Program-made: the position numbers and the translations under genes | Part shown: one piece after another, positions 20,558 through 28,681 of the stretch | Numbering within the stretch: position 1 is the stretch's first letter | Layout: each line of letters opens with the position of its first letter | The notes under the pieces: model-generated | The model's database searches: none | Told to the model about the DNA's origin: nothing | What the model saw: only the letters and a program-made list of their open reading frames with translations | NCBI RefSeq assembly: GCF_000695685.1 | Contig: NZ_JFFR01000013.1 | Coordinates: forward strand, 186,001 to 250,000 | Length of the DNA: 64,000 nt | Reading direction: 5' to 3' | Source: Vibrio fortis | Lineage (GTDB): Bacteria; Pseudomonadota; Gammaproteobacteria; Enterobacterales; Vibrionaceae

Positions 20558-20688
20558 TAAGGCGGTTTTTGATCACAGTAAGGTGGCTAGTGTGTGAGTA
20601 GCATTACCCTCGAAATATAAATAAAAGACGTCGACGCTCTCCATTCTAGTTAGGGGAATGAACAGCAGTACGACACTAAGGAACGAAA

Positions 20689-22062
20689 ATGTCTGATAAA
20701 ATTACGCTACAAACCAAGCTGTCCTACGGCCTCGGAGCACTCGGTAAAGATTTCGCCTGTGCACCCATCTATATCTTCTTAATGTTTTACTTTACGGATG
20801 TTGCAGGCCTCTCTGCTGCCTTCGTAGGTACCATCTTTTTAGCTGCGCGTATCATTGATGCGGTGACCGATCCAATGATGGGCGTCATCGTTGACAACAC
20901 TCGCTCAAAGTTCGGTAAATTCCGCCCTTGGATTGTGATTGGCACAATGCTCAACGCGATTGTGTTGGTCGGTCTTTTCAGCACGCACATGTTTGAAGGC
21001 ACGACTTTGTACATCTACGCAGCAGCGGCGTACATCCTATGGGGTCTTACCTACACCATTATGGACATCCCTTACTGGTCAATGATTCCGGCACTGTCTA
21101 GTGAGCGTCAAGAGCGTGAAAAGCTGGTTGTGTGGCCACGTCTGTTTGCAAGCCTTGCATGGTTTATTACGGGTACTTACGGCCTGCACATTGTGGGTGA
21201 ACTTGGTAACGGTAACCAAGGTGACGGCTTCTTCAATGTTGCTATGTTGATCGCGGTTCTGTTCGTGATGAGCGCATTCTTGATTGCTCGTAACGTGAAA
21301 GAAAAAGCGGCACCAGAAAACGCAAAACCAGCAGAGAAATTCAGCTTTAAAGATGTGCTTACTATCATCGGTAAGAACGATCAGCTTAAAGCACTGATTG
21401 GTACTGTTCTGTCGTTCCAAATTGCTAACTTACTTGTTGGTGGCTTCGCAATTTATTACTTCTCTTATGCACTTGGCAACGCAGAACTATTCCCGGTTTA
21501 CATGGCGGTTGCGGGCGCAGCAGAGGTAGCGGGTGTATTCTTGTTCCCACGTATTGCGGCATTCCTACCGCGTAAGCTTCTATGGCCTATCGCTTGTGGC
21601 TTCCCAGTTCTATCTTGTGTACTTCTACTATTGATGGGCTTCATCGCTCCAGCTAACGCGCTAATGATTGGTATGGCAGGCGCTGCAATCAAGTTTGGTG
21701 TCGGTATTGCGAATGCACTGCAAACAGTCATGCTTGCAGACGTAGTGGACTATGGTGAACACAAAACTGGCCGCCGCAGCGAGAGCGTTATCTTCTCTGT
21801 ACAAACAATGCTTGTGAAATTCGCAGGTGCTGCGGGTGGCTTCATTGTTGGTGTGGGTCTATCTGTTGTGGGTTATGTGCCAAACGTAGAACAATCAGCA
21901 AGCACCATTATGGGACTAGAATTCATGATGATCGGCCTACCGGCAATCATGATGACCATCAGTGGCCTTATCTACCAACGCTACTACCGCCTACACGAAG
22001 GCTTCAATAAAGATGAAGCAGAGCCAGTAGAGCAGGGCGAACGAGTGACAGCAGAAGCATAG
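20689..22062 (+). CDS. melB: MelB-type melibiose:cation symporter (GPH family)
   Basis: A 457-residue protein with twelve membrane helices that follows E. coli MelB throughout: LSYGLGALGKDFA, ARIIDAVTDPMMG, TRSKFGKFRPWI, ILWGLTYTIMDIPYW, NDQL, ADVVDYGEHK and GYVPNVEQS. The cation-site aspartates correspond to Asp57, Asp61 and Asp126, and sugar-site Asp21 is present. It imports alpha-galactosides with sodium or protons; lactose may also be carried. It delivers substrate to the cytoplasmic GH36 and LacZ enzymes, and the GalR box upstream ties it to them. Confidence 0.93.
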   Translation: MSDKITLQTKLSYGLGALGKDFACAPIYIFLMFYFTDVAGLSAAFVGTIFLAARIIDAVTDPMMGVIVDNTRSKFGKFRPWIVIGTMLNAIVLVGLFSTHMFEGTTLYIYAAAAYILWGLTYTIMDIPYWSMIPALSSERQEREKLVVWPRLFASLAWFITGTYGLHIVGELGNGNQGDGFFNVAMLIAVLFVMSAFLIARNVKEKAAPENAKPAEKFSFKDVLTIIGKNDQLKALIGTVLSFQIANLLVGGFAIYYFSYALGNAELFPVYMAVAGAAEVAGVFLFPRIAAFLPRKLLWPIACGFPVLSCVLLLLMGFIAPANALMIGMAGAAIKFGVGIANALQTVMLADVVDYGEHKTGRRSESVIFSVQTMLVKFAGAAGGFIVGVGLSVVGYVPNVEQSASTIMGLEFMMIGLPAIMMTISGLIYQRYYRLHEGFNKDEAEPVEQGERVTAEA

Positions 22063-22110
22063 TCTCTCTAATCTATTAACTTGTAGAGGTGATAAACCTC
22101 AAATCACAGA

Positions 22111-22143
22111 AACCAGCCTATAGTGATGTAGGCTGGTTTTTTA
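22111..22143 (+). terminator. terminator of melB
   Basis: AACCAGCCTA and TAGGCTGGTT form a perfect 10-bp stem with an 8-nt loop, followed by a T-rich tail. Confidence 0.85.
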
Positions 22144-22341
22144 TTCGGACATCTAAGAGAATACCCTTATTAGAAATGTTGATTATGTAATTTTATTTCA
22201 CATTTATCGAATTGATTATAAGGATAATTCGAACTAATCTTTACTCGCGCTAACTTGGTTACATTTGCTTTCTTTTGCTCACTTATTGAGACTATTCGCG
22301 ATATTTTGAGACAATTTTCTACACTCCTTCCTTTTCCTTAG

Positions 22342-22355
22342 TTGATATAAATCAT
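22342..22355. promoter_or_regulatory. FNR/ANR-like box before cioAB
   Basis: TTGATATAAATCAT matches TTGAT-N4-ATCAA at nine of ten defined positions, 119 bp before the cioA start codon. In pseudomonads ANR represses cioAB at low oxygen, so oxygen control is likely here; whether positive or negative cannot be seen. Confidence 0.55.
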
Positions 22356-22474
22356 GGCTGGAAGAAATCAGAACCACCTGCATTTCTCGATACATGATCC
22401 AAACTGCCTGATTTTTCGTAATTAAATTACAAGTAAACACGATTTTTATCACGGCACGTTTTTGAGGAACCAAG

Positions 22475-23806
22475 ATGTTAGATACCCTCATGCTGTCGCG
22501 GATCCAGTTCGCGGCCAATATCAGCTTTCATATACTCTTTCCGACCATCACCATCGCGTTGGCATGGATGTTGGTGTTTTTCAAGTGGCGATATAACCGT
22601 ACACAAGCTCCCGTATGGCTCGATGTTTATTACTTTTGGGTCAAGATATTCGCTCTTACTTTCGCCTTAGGTGTAGTATCCGGCATTACGATGAGTTTCC
22701 AGTTTGGTACCAACTGGCCAGGCTTTATGGAAAGAGTCGGAAACGTAGCAGGACCATTGCTCGGATACGAAGTGATGACTGCCTTCTTTATGGAAGCCAT
22801 CTTCCTTGGCGTGATGCTTTTTGGACGAGGACGAGTGCCGGAATGGGTTCATACTCTCGCCACCGTTCTGGTTGCTGTTGGGACAAGTATGTCCGCATTT
22901 TGGATTCTGGTGCTTAACAGCTGGATGCACACACCAAGTGGCTATGAAGTGATTGACGGAAATGTGCATGTAACCAGTTGGAAGGAAGTTATTTTCAATC
23001 CTTCTTTACCCTACCGTCTTCTGCACACGCTATTAGCATCGGCGCTGACTGCCAGCTTCTTGATTGCGGGTATCTCGGCTTATCAAATAATGAAAAAGCC
23101 AGATCACCGCTCAGCCAAACTTGGCTTAAAAGTCGCGTTGTTCGCGGCGGCTGGATTCATCCCAATTCAAATCTTTGTCGGAGACCTGCACGGGTTAAAC
23201 ACGCTTGAACATCAACCTGCAAAAATTGCAGCAATGGAAGGCGTGTGGGAGACCGAGCAAGGCGCGCCTCTTCTTCTGTTTGCGATGCCAAATGAAGAAA
23301 CTCGCAGCAATGATTTTGAAGTTGGCATCCCGAAGTTAGCGAGTTTGATTCTTACTCATGACTTAGACGGAGAAATCCAAGGACTTAACGAGTTTGCGCC
23401 TGACCACCCGCCAGTGAAGCCCTTGTTCTTTGGTTTCCGCGTGATGGTTGGTGTCGGTGTTCTTATGCTGCTGGTTAGCTGGTATGGCGCGGTGAAGCTA
23501 GCACGCAAAAAAGCGCTACCTAAACCTTACTTGTACACAGTATTAGCCATGACGTTTTCTGGTTGGGTAGCCACACTGGCGGGTTGGTATGTTACTGAGA
23601 TTGGTCGACAACCTTGGTTGGTCAGCGGTGTATTACGTACATCAGAAGCCGTCACCACGGTTGCGAGCAGCAGTGTGATGACTTCGCTCATTATGTACCT
23701 AGCCATTTACGCGGCATTGCTGGTTGCGTACATCCATACCCTGTTCTATTTGGCGCGCAAAGACGTTGCGGCCCATGAAGTCCCACTGGCACAACAAGAG
23801 GCCTAA
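22475..23806 (+). CDS. cioA: cytochrome bd-type (cyanide-insensitive) quinol oxidase subunit I
   Basis: A 443-residue membrane protein with nine or so helices. The heme ligands are His19 (FAANISFHILFP) and His184 (LPYRLLHTLL), and the quinol-loop motif HQPAKIAAMEG carries the conserved Lys and Glu. GRQPW occurs in the C-terminal half. The protein is shorter than E. coli CydA (522 residues) because the Q-loop is short, which is the mark of the CIO type. With subunit II it oxidises ubiquinol and reduces oxygen without proton pumping, resisting cyanide and sulfide. GAGGA lies upstream of the ATG. The stop is 2 nt from the next ATG. Confidence 0.93.
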   Translation: MLDTLMLSRIQFAANISFHILFPTITIALAWMLVFFKWRYNRTQAPVWLDVYYFWVKIFALTFALGVVSGITMSFQFGTNWPGFMERVGNVAGPLLGYEVMTAFFMEAIFLGVMLFGRGRVPEWVHTLATVLVAVGTSMSAFWILVLNSWMHTPSGYEVIDGNVHVTSWKEVIFNPSLPYRLLHTLLASALTASFLIAGISAYQIMKKPDHRSAKLGLKVALFAAAGFIPIQIFVGDLHGLNTLEHQPAKIAAMEGVWETEQGAPLLLFAMPNEETRSNDFEVGIPKLASLILTHDLDGEIQGLNEFAPDHPPVKPLFFGFRVMVGVGVLMLLVSWYGAVKLARKKALPKPYLYTVLAMTFSGWVATLAGWYVTEIGRQPWLVSGVLRTSEAVTTVASSSVMTSLIMYLAIYAALLVAYIHTLFYLARKDVAAHEVPLAQQEA

Positions 23807-23808
23807 TC

Positions 23809-24801
23809 ATGCTCGACTATCTACCAGAAATTTACCTTCTGCTGCTTGGCTTCTCGGTCTTTATGTATGCCGTGCTCGACGGCTACGACCTTGGTGTCGG
23901 TATCCTGTTGCCAAGTGATAATGAAGCTCAGCGTGACCGAATGATAGCGTCTATCGGCCCTTTCTGGGACGCGAATGAAACGTGGTTGGTATTAGCCGTC
24001 GGTATTCTGCTGATTGCCTTTCCTACTGCACATAGCTTGATTTTGACGGAGCTTTATATGCCGACCGCCATCATGCTTATCGCACTAATCATGCGTGGCG
24101 TGGCGTTCGATTTCCGAGCCAAAGCGAACTCGGATCATAAGCCTCATTGGGATTGGTGCTTCAGAATTGGCTCGCTAATCACCGCACTAACTCAGGGTTA
24201 CATGGTGGGCCGTTACATCATGGGATTTGAGCAATCAACCGAAGCATTTGGCTTTGCATGGTTAAGCGCACTTTGTGTAACAGCAGCGTACGTTTACATC
24301 GGCGGCGCATGGTTGGTACTGAAAACGGAAGGTGATTTGCAAATACGTTCGGCACGTTGGTCTCGCCGTGCGGGTTGGTTAGCTGCATTGGGAATCTTAG
24401 TAGTGAGCGTTGTAAACCCGATTGTAAATCAACAAGTTGCCTTGCGTTGGTTCAGCTTTCCAGAAGTGTTGTTGCTTGCCCCAGTCCCATTGATTGTGCT
24501 GGCGACCATCTTCCTCGTTGATCGCTATTTGCGTCAGGTTCCAATGGTGAATGATCTTGGTGTACGCTGGCCTTTCTTTGGTGTCACCGTCATTTTCGCG
24601 TTGAGCTTTCTCGGTCTTGCGTATAGCTTCTTCCCAGAAGTTGTGCCGGGATTAATGACCGCACAAGAAGCCGCCTCCTCGCCTGCGACGTTAATGATTG
24701 TAGGCTACGGCGTAATGATCGTTATGCCGATGATTTTGCTTTACACCTTTATGGTGTATCGAATCTTCAAAGGCAAAGCGACAGAGCTTAGCTATAAGTA
24801 G
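23809..24801 (+). CDS. cioB: cytochrome bd-type quinol oxidase subunit II
   Basis: A 330-residue polytopic protein beginning MLDYLPEIYLLLLGFSVFMY, followed by the YAVLDGYDLGVGIL motif and IGPFWDANETWLV, all typical of CydB/CioB. RGVAFDFRAK and the WDWCF stretch are also conserved. It pairs with subunit I to stabilise the oxidase. The gene follows cioA with a 2-nt gap and a terminator comes 20 nt after its stop, so this is a simple two-gene operon. I see no CydX-like small subunit after it. Confidence 0.93.
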   Translation: MLDYLPEIYLLLLGFSVFMYAVLDGYDLGVGILLPSDNEAQRDRMIASIGPFWDANETWLVLAVGILLIAFPTAHSLILTELYMPTAIMLIALIMRGVAFDFRAKANSDHKPHWDWCFRIGSLITALTQGYMVGRYIMGFEQSTEAFGFAWLSALCVTAAYVYIGGAWLVLKTEGDLQIRSARWSRRAGWLAALGILVVSVVNPIVNQQVALRWFSFPEVLLLAPVPLIVLATIFLVDRYLRQVPMVNDLGVRWPFFGVTVIFALSFLGLAYSFFPEVVPGLMTAQEAASSPATLMIVGYGVMIVMPMILLYTFMVYRIFKGKATELSYK

Positions 24802-24820
24802 ATAAGACAATTTAGATTTA

Positions 24821-24845
24821 AAGGGGCGCAGAGCCCCTTGTTTGT
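24821..24845 (+). terminator. terminator of cioAB
   Basis: AAGGGGC and GCCCCTT form a perfect 7-bp stem with a 5-nt loop, followed by GTTTGT. Confidence 0.7.
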
Positions 24846-24860
24846 ATCTGTGTTGTGAGT

Positions 24861-25727
24861 TTACCACTTCATTTCACCCATATGGACCTTAGCACCAATA
24901 CTTAGCGCCATTGGTAGTTGTGCATCGGGGTAGCTTGCCGACATTTTGTCGATCACTTCCGTGCTATTCTTGCTGCTACCTTTTGCTTTCTGGAAGTCTG
25001 CAAGGTACTGCTGGGAGTAGCTTATAGTGCTAGCGTCAAGCTTGGTTCCAGCTTTCATATGTCCTGGAATGACGATATCTGGTTTTAGTTCTTGCAGTTC
25101 TTTCAACTGTTTAACCCATGCTTTCTGGCTACTCTCCGATTGCGCGTCAGCCATCCAAAGGTGCAAATTGCCATATACGGCGACGTTGCCCAGAACCGCT
25201 TTGTTAGAAGGGATCCACAAGTAAGGACGATGAGCCAATTCACCTTGTGTTCCACGAATCTCGATTTTGTGCCCGTCAACGGTCAACATATTGTCTTCGA
25301 TAGCTTGTGCTAGATACGGCTCGACCGGAGCGTTGCCCCCCATTTTAGGTCCCCAAAAAGCCAATTTGCCAGCTAACTTCTTCTCTATAACCTCAATCAC
25401 TGCCGGCGTACTCAGAACTTGCGCTTTCGGAAACAGTGCATGCAACACTTCAGCACCAAAGTAGTAGTCTGGGTCAGCCTGACTAATAAAAATGGTTTTC
25501 AGCTCTTTGCCACTATCAAGAACTTTTGCGGCAATACGCAGAGCGTCTGCTTTGGTAAAGCCGGTATCGACAACCATGACTTCACTTTCACCGATTACCA
25601 ATGTTGAGTTTACGTGGAAGCTGTTCTTGTCAGCGTTATAAACATCAAGAGTTAGTGGCGTGTTTTCTGCTGCGGTTGCATTAGTGGCGAGTAAGATAGA
25701 TGCGGCCATTAGAGTTAAATTTTTCAT
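24861..25727 (-). CDS. periplasmic MBL-fold protein with degenerate metal motif
   Basis: A 288-residue protein with a signal peptide (LMAASILLATNATAA, cleavage near residue 20). The metallo-beta-lactamase fold is visible in NSTLVIGESEVMVVDTGF and IVIPGHMKAG. The metal motif HxHxDH is replaced by QADPDY at residues 83-88, so only Asp87 remains and three His ligands are gone. It may bind one metal, another metal, or none. Similar alterations occur in other exported MBL-fold proteins. It is divergent from a LysR gene at 25835 that probably controls it. Confidence 0.78.
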   Translation of the reverse strand: MKNLTLMAASILLATNATAAENTPLTLDVYNADKNSFHVNSTLVIGESEVMVVDTGFTKADALRIAAKVLDSGKELKTIFISQADPDYYFGAEVLHALFPKAQVLSTPAVIEVIEKKLAGKLAFWGPKMGGNAPVEPYLAQAIEDNMLTVDGHKIEIRGTQGELAHRPYLWIPSNKAVLGNVAVYGNLHLWMADAQSESSQKAWVKQLKELQELKPDIVIPGHMKAGTKLDASTISYSQQYLADFQKAKGSSKNSTEVIDKMSASYPDAQLPMALSIGAKVHMGEMKW

Positions 25728-25834
25728 ACCGTTCTCCTTCTATGTGTTTGGGTATGGAGAGGATAATAAGGAATTGACGTGCTCAGAAAAACACACCAAA
25801 CTGAGCATTATTGTTTCTTAATTCGAGCGAATGT

Positions 25835-26722
25835 ATGGATAGGCTAACAGCTGCAAAAGTGTTTGTTGATGTTGCAGCGACGGGTAGTTTTACTGCTACA
25901 GCAGACAGGCTGGATATGTCTCGCCCTATGGTGACGAGATACATTGAGACGATGGAAGCTTGGCTGAATACCCGCCTTTTACATCGAACTACTCGAAAAG
26001 TATCTTTAACAACAGCGGGCCAAACATGCTTGGAAGAGGTTAAACAGTGGCTTGATCAAGCCGAAAGCCTAAGCGAGTTAGCAGATAACAGTGGTGAGTT
26101 GTCGGGTACAGTTCGGTTGGCAACCAGCATGTCATTTGGTTACTCTCAATTGGTGCCAGCCATTCAAGAGTTTATGGCGGAGAATCCCAACGTAAAGATC
26201 GATATCGACTTGCATGATTCAGTAACAGACCTAACTGAAAGCCAGATAGATCTTGCTGTCCGAATCGCCTCGACACCGGATCCGTCTTTGATAGGTAAAC
26301 CGATATCGATATGTGAGTCAGTGGTGGTCGCTTCGCCAGAGTATTTGAATAGAAATAGTGCTATTTCTAAACCAAGCGATTTAACAGGTCATACTTGTCT
26401 TGGGTATAAAAATTTTCAACAACATATTTGGCATTTAACAAAAGACAACACACAACAATCGGTAGAAGTTAAGTGTAACTTGACAGCAAATGAGGCAACC
26501 GCCTTATTGCAAGCCGCATTGCATGGTGCAGGCATAGCTATCCAGCCATTCTATCTCGTGAATCAGTACATTAAAGGTGGACAGCTTCAGCAGGTTTTGC
26601 CGGACTGGAAACCTAACGACTTAACCATTTATGTTCTCTATTCTTCCAGAAAGTATATGTCACCAACTGTGCGTGCACTGATTGACCATTTATCGGGCTA
26701 TTTTTCTGAAGCTCGTTGGTAA
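25835..26722 (+). CDS. LysR-family regulator
   Basis: A 295-residue LTTR with N-terminal winged helix (AKVFVDVAATGSFTATADRL, MSRPMVTRYIETME, LLHRTTRKVSLT) and a substrate-binding-like C-terminal part. The helix-turn-helix and the RxTR motif resemble the CrgA/DsdC-like group. The start ATG at 25835 gives the usual MDRLTAAKVF beginning; a TTG at 25811 would extend it by eight residues without cause. It is divergent from the MBL-fold gene, with about 107 nt between them, the usual arrangement for an LTTR and its target. Confidence 0.88.
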   Translation: MDRLTAAKVFVDVAATGSFTATADRLDMSRPMVTRYIETMEAWLNTRLLHRTTRKVSLTTAGQTCLEEVKQWLDQAESLSELADNSGELSGTVRLATSMSFGYSQLVPAIQEFMAENPNVKIDIDLHDSVTDLTESQIDLAVRIASTPDPSLIGKPISICESVVVASPEYLNRNSAISKPSDLTGHTCLGYKNFQQHIWHLTKDNTQQSVEVKCNLTANEATALLQAALHGAGIAIQPFYLVNQYIKGGQLQQVLPDWKPNDLTIYVLYSSRKYMSPTVRALIDHLSGYFSEARW

Positions 26723-26859
26723 GGTTCTCGTTGGATTTGCCAATAAAAGAAACTAAGAAAATTTACTCAGTCCATTACGCTATTGGCGAGTCCATTTAAT
26801 TTTTGGAGTATTGCCCTTTATTTACCTCTGGAGTTAATAAGGAAATGTCACATTCAAGT

Positions 26860-28224
26860 TTACGTTTGTAAAAAGGCACCATGCAAGGCGCATGACGCAG
26901 CTCGATATTGAGCACTTGTCACAATAAATTTTACGCTGTTTTTGTTGCCAGATTTATATTTGCGGATAGGCTTGATTCCATTTTTTTTCAAAGCATTACA
27001 TCCTTCTTGAATCGTCTGTTCAAGTGCTATCTTTGAGCCAAGAACTGAAAGCAAAGCCACTTGTTGAATCGTAATATCACTATCAGGAATTAGCTTTTTT
27101 ACGTTCGTTAGAATGGCTCCAAAGTGAACTGCTTCACAATCAAAATAGTAGTGCACATGTTTTCCCTTCACGTACCTATGTAACAAGCTAAATTCAGACT
27201 GCAATTGGATTTGCTGCTCTAGTTGCTTTAAGTCGATGCTGTCATCTTTCACTTCTATTTTCAGGGCACACACATCTTCTTTACCTGATACCAATTCAAC
27301 TTTGTGGCTGGTGGAACGGTGACTGCGACTAATGAAAGTACCAGGATGATCGGGTTCAAAGGTACATTTCACCTGAAGGTCTATGTTTTTCTGAGAGAGT
27401 TCTGCAAGGGCTGCCGGGTGAACAACCTCATTTGACAATGCTGATAGCTGATTGACTACTTGATAGTTTGAGTTACTCATCGGAGAAACCTGACTTTCGC
27501 CAATTAATATTGGATCCCCTGAGCTCAGATGATGAGATTTATGGATAACAGCTTGCTTGGCATCGGTTATTGCGGCGATCCTGCTTAAGGTCAAATCACC
27601 GTAACGGCGATCATGTTGAAAGGTATTATTGATTTCATGTGAAGAATAGGCTGCCACTACAGGAAGCTCACAACTTAAATCTACATCTTCTAGGTTATTT
27701 CTTACTTTAGTATCAAAGGATTGATCAGAATCGTTCGAAGAGTCAGTTAAATCTATGAACTTTGTTTGAACACCATAACGTTCAGCCTTTAATGCGGTGT
27801 TATACGCACTGTGCGCCTCTCCAATAGCGGCTAAACGTTCGCGAATTTTGGTTTGATGACGTTTGGTGGACAAATTTTCACGTATCCAACGTCGAGAATC
27901 AGAGCTTCGTTTGATAATAAAGTCATCAGCTTTCCTGCGTAACATAGGGTCCGCGAACACACTTTCATTTACCAACAAAAGTCGTTGAATAACGCTATCC
28001 AGTTTACTTTCCCATAAATTGCTCCCATCTAGAGCATAATGATAGACGCCTGGCTCATGGTTTTTTTTACTTTCTAAAAGAGCATCTGTGATCCCCTGAT
28101 ATGCCGGAATCACAAGGATTCTGTTGTATATGGCTTGAGGCTCTGGTTTGAGAATAATGTTATCTAGAACAGCATCAAATGCTGTCATTGAAGAACCACT
28201 TATTTTTTCAACCGTATGAGACAT
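26860..28224 (-). CDS. orphan ectoine-type aspartokinase paralogue (Ask_Ect-like)
   Basis: A 454-residue protein that follows the ectoine-operon aspartokinase: HTVEKISGSSMTAFDAVLDN at the N terminus, NRILVIPAYQGITDALLE, RLAAIGEAHSAYNTAL, GDLTLSRIAAITDAKQAVIH, and the ATP-side IHP-like HPAALAELSQKNIDLQVK with FEPDHPGTFIS. A C-terminal ACT-like region ends it. Several active-site residues differ from the family: KISGSSM replaces the usual KIGGTSM, and RRYGDL replaces the expected GYSEM-type loop. No ectABC or other lysine/threonine genes are nearby. It is divergent from a small ORF and an MFS gene. The catalytic state is uncertain; it may supply or sense an aspartyl metabolite. Confidence 0.72.
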   Translation of the reverse strand: MSHTVEKISGSSMTAFDAVLDNIILKPEPQAIYNRILVIPAYQGITDALLESKKNHEPGVYHYALDGSNLWESKLDSVIQRLLLVNESVFADPMLRRKADDFIIKRSSDSRRWIRENLSTKRHQTKIRERLAAIGEAHSAYNTALKAERYGVQTKFIDLTDSSNDSDQSFDTKVRNNLEDVDLSCELPVVAAYSSHEINNTFQHDRRYGDLTLSRIAAITDAKQAVIHKSHHLSSGDPILIGESQVSPMSNSNYQVVNQLSALSNEVVHPAALAELSQKNIDLQVKCTFEPDHPGTFISRSHRSTSHKVELVSGKEDVCALKIEVKDDSIDLKQLEQQIQLQSEFSLLHRYVKGKHVHYYFDCEAVHFGAILTNVKKLIPDSDITIQQVALLSVLGSKIALEQTIQEGCNALKKNGIKPIRKYKSGNKNSVKFIVTSAQYRAASCALHGAFLQT

Positions 28225-28495
28225 ACACTCCCTTTTTGTGATATTGGTTTAGGTGAAAATTAGTTTGAACACTAAATATTTTTTCATGATACACTAGTCA
28301 TGTTTCTTTTTAAATGGCGCGTATTCCGCGTAATTGTTGATTATCGTGATGATAGAAAGATTAGTTCTGTAAGTATTTTGACCGGCTCTGGGTGAGGAGG
28401 TGTGCTTTAGCCATGGCCATGACAAAGTGAACTCTAGAAAGTTGATGTAATTAGATGAATCAGTGTGATGACTAAAATGATCTTCAGGATAAATA

Positions 28496-28681
28496 ATGGT
28501 GGGTTTGCTCGCGCGGGGATATAACTATGCTAAAAATCACCTCAAAGACTTCGCTAACAACGTTTCATTCTCTCACACCGTCGAAAATGCTATTCCCAAC
28601 GCATATTTGAAAATATTAATGAACATATTTTCTTCGCTAAGCGTATCGGCACAAAAGGAGATCACCAATGAAATTGAATAG
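28496..28681 (+). CDS. 61-aa small protein overlapping the MFS gene
   Basis: The ATG at 28496 has AGGA 6 nt upstream, and the ORF ends 14 nt inside the MFS gene in another frame. The product is helical with a moderate hydrophobic middle (AYLKILMNIFSSLSV). No family recognised. The overlap and the shared AAAGGAG before the MFS ATG suggest translational coupling, so it may be a true partner or a leader for the transporter. It runs divergently to the aspartokinase paralogue, with 271 nt between the two starts. Confidence 0.5.
   Translation: MVGLLARGYNYAKNHLKDFANNVSFSHTVENAIPNAYLKILMNIFSSLSVSAQKEITNEIE

Larger units (their letters stand above)
20319..20688. other. 370-bp intergenic region between GH36 and melB genes
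   Basis: Holds the GH36 terminator and the GalR operator of melB. No further gene seen. Confidence 0.6.
22063..22474. other. 411-bp region between melB and cioA
   Basis: Contains the melB terminator and an FNR-like box (22342-22355), plus AT-rich sequence. No gene seen. Confidence 0.6.

Noticed and set aside
22615-22969. ORFs overlapping cioA on both strands
   Set aside because: Shadows of the cioA frame; no start signals.
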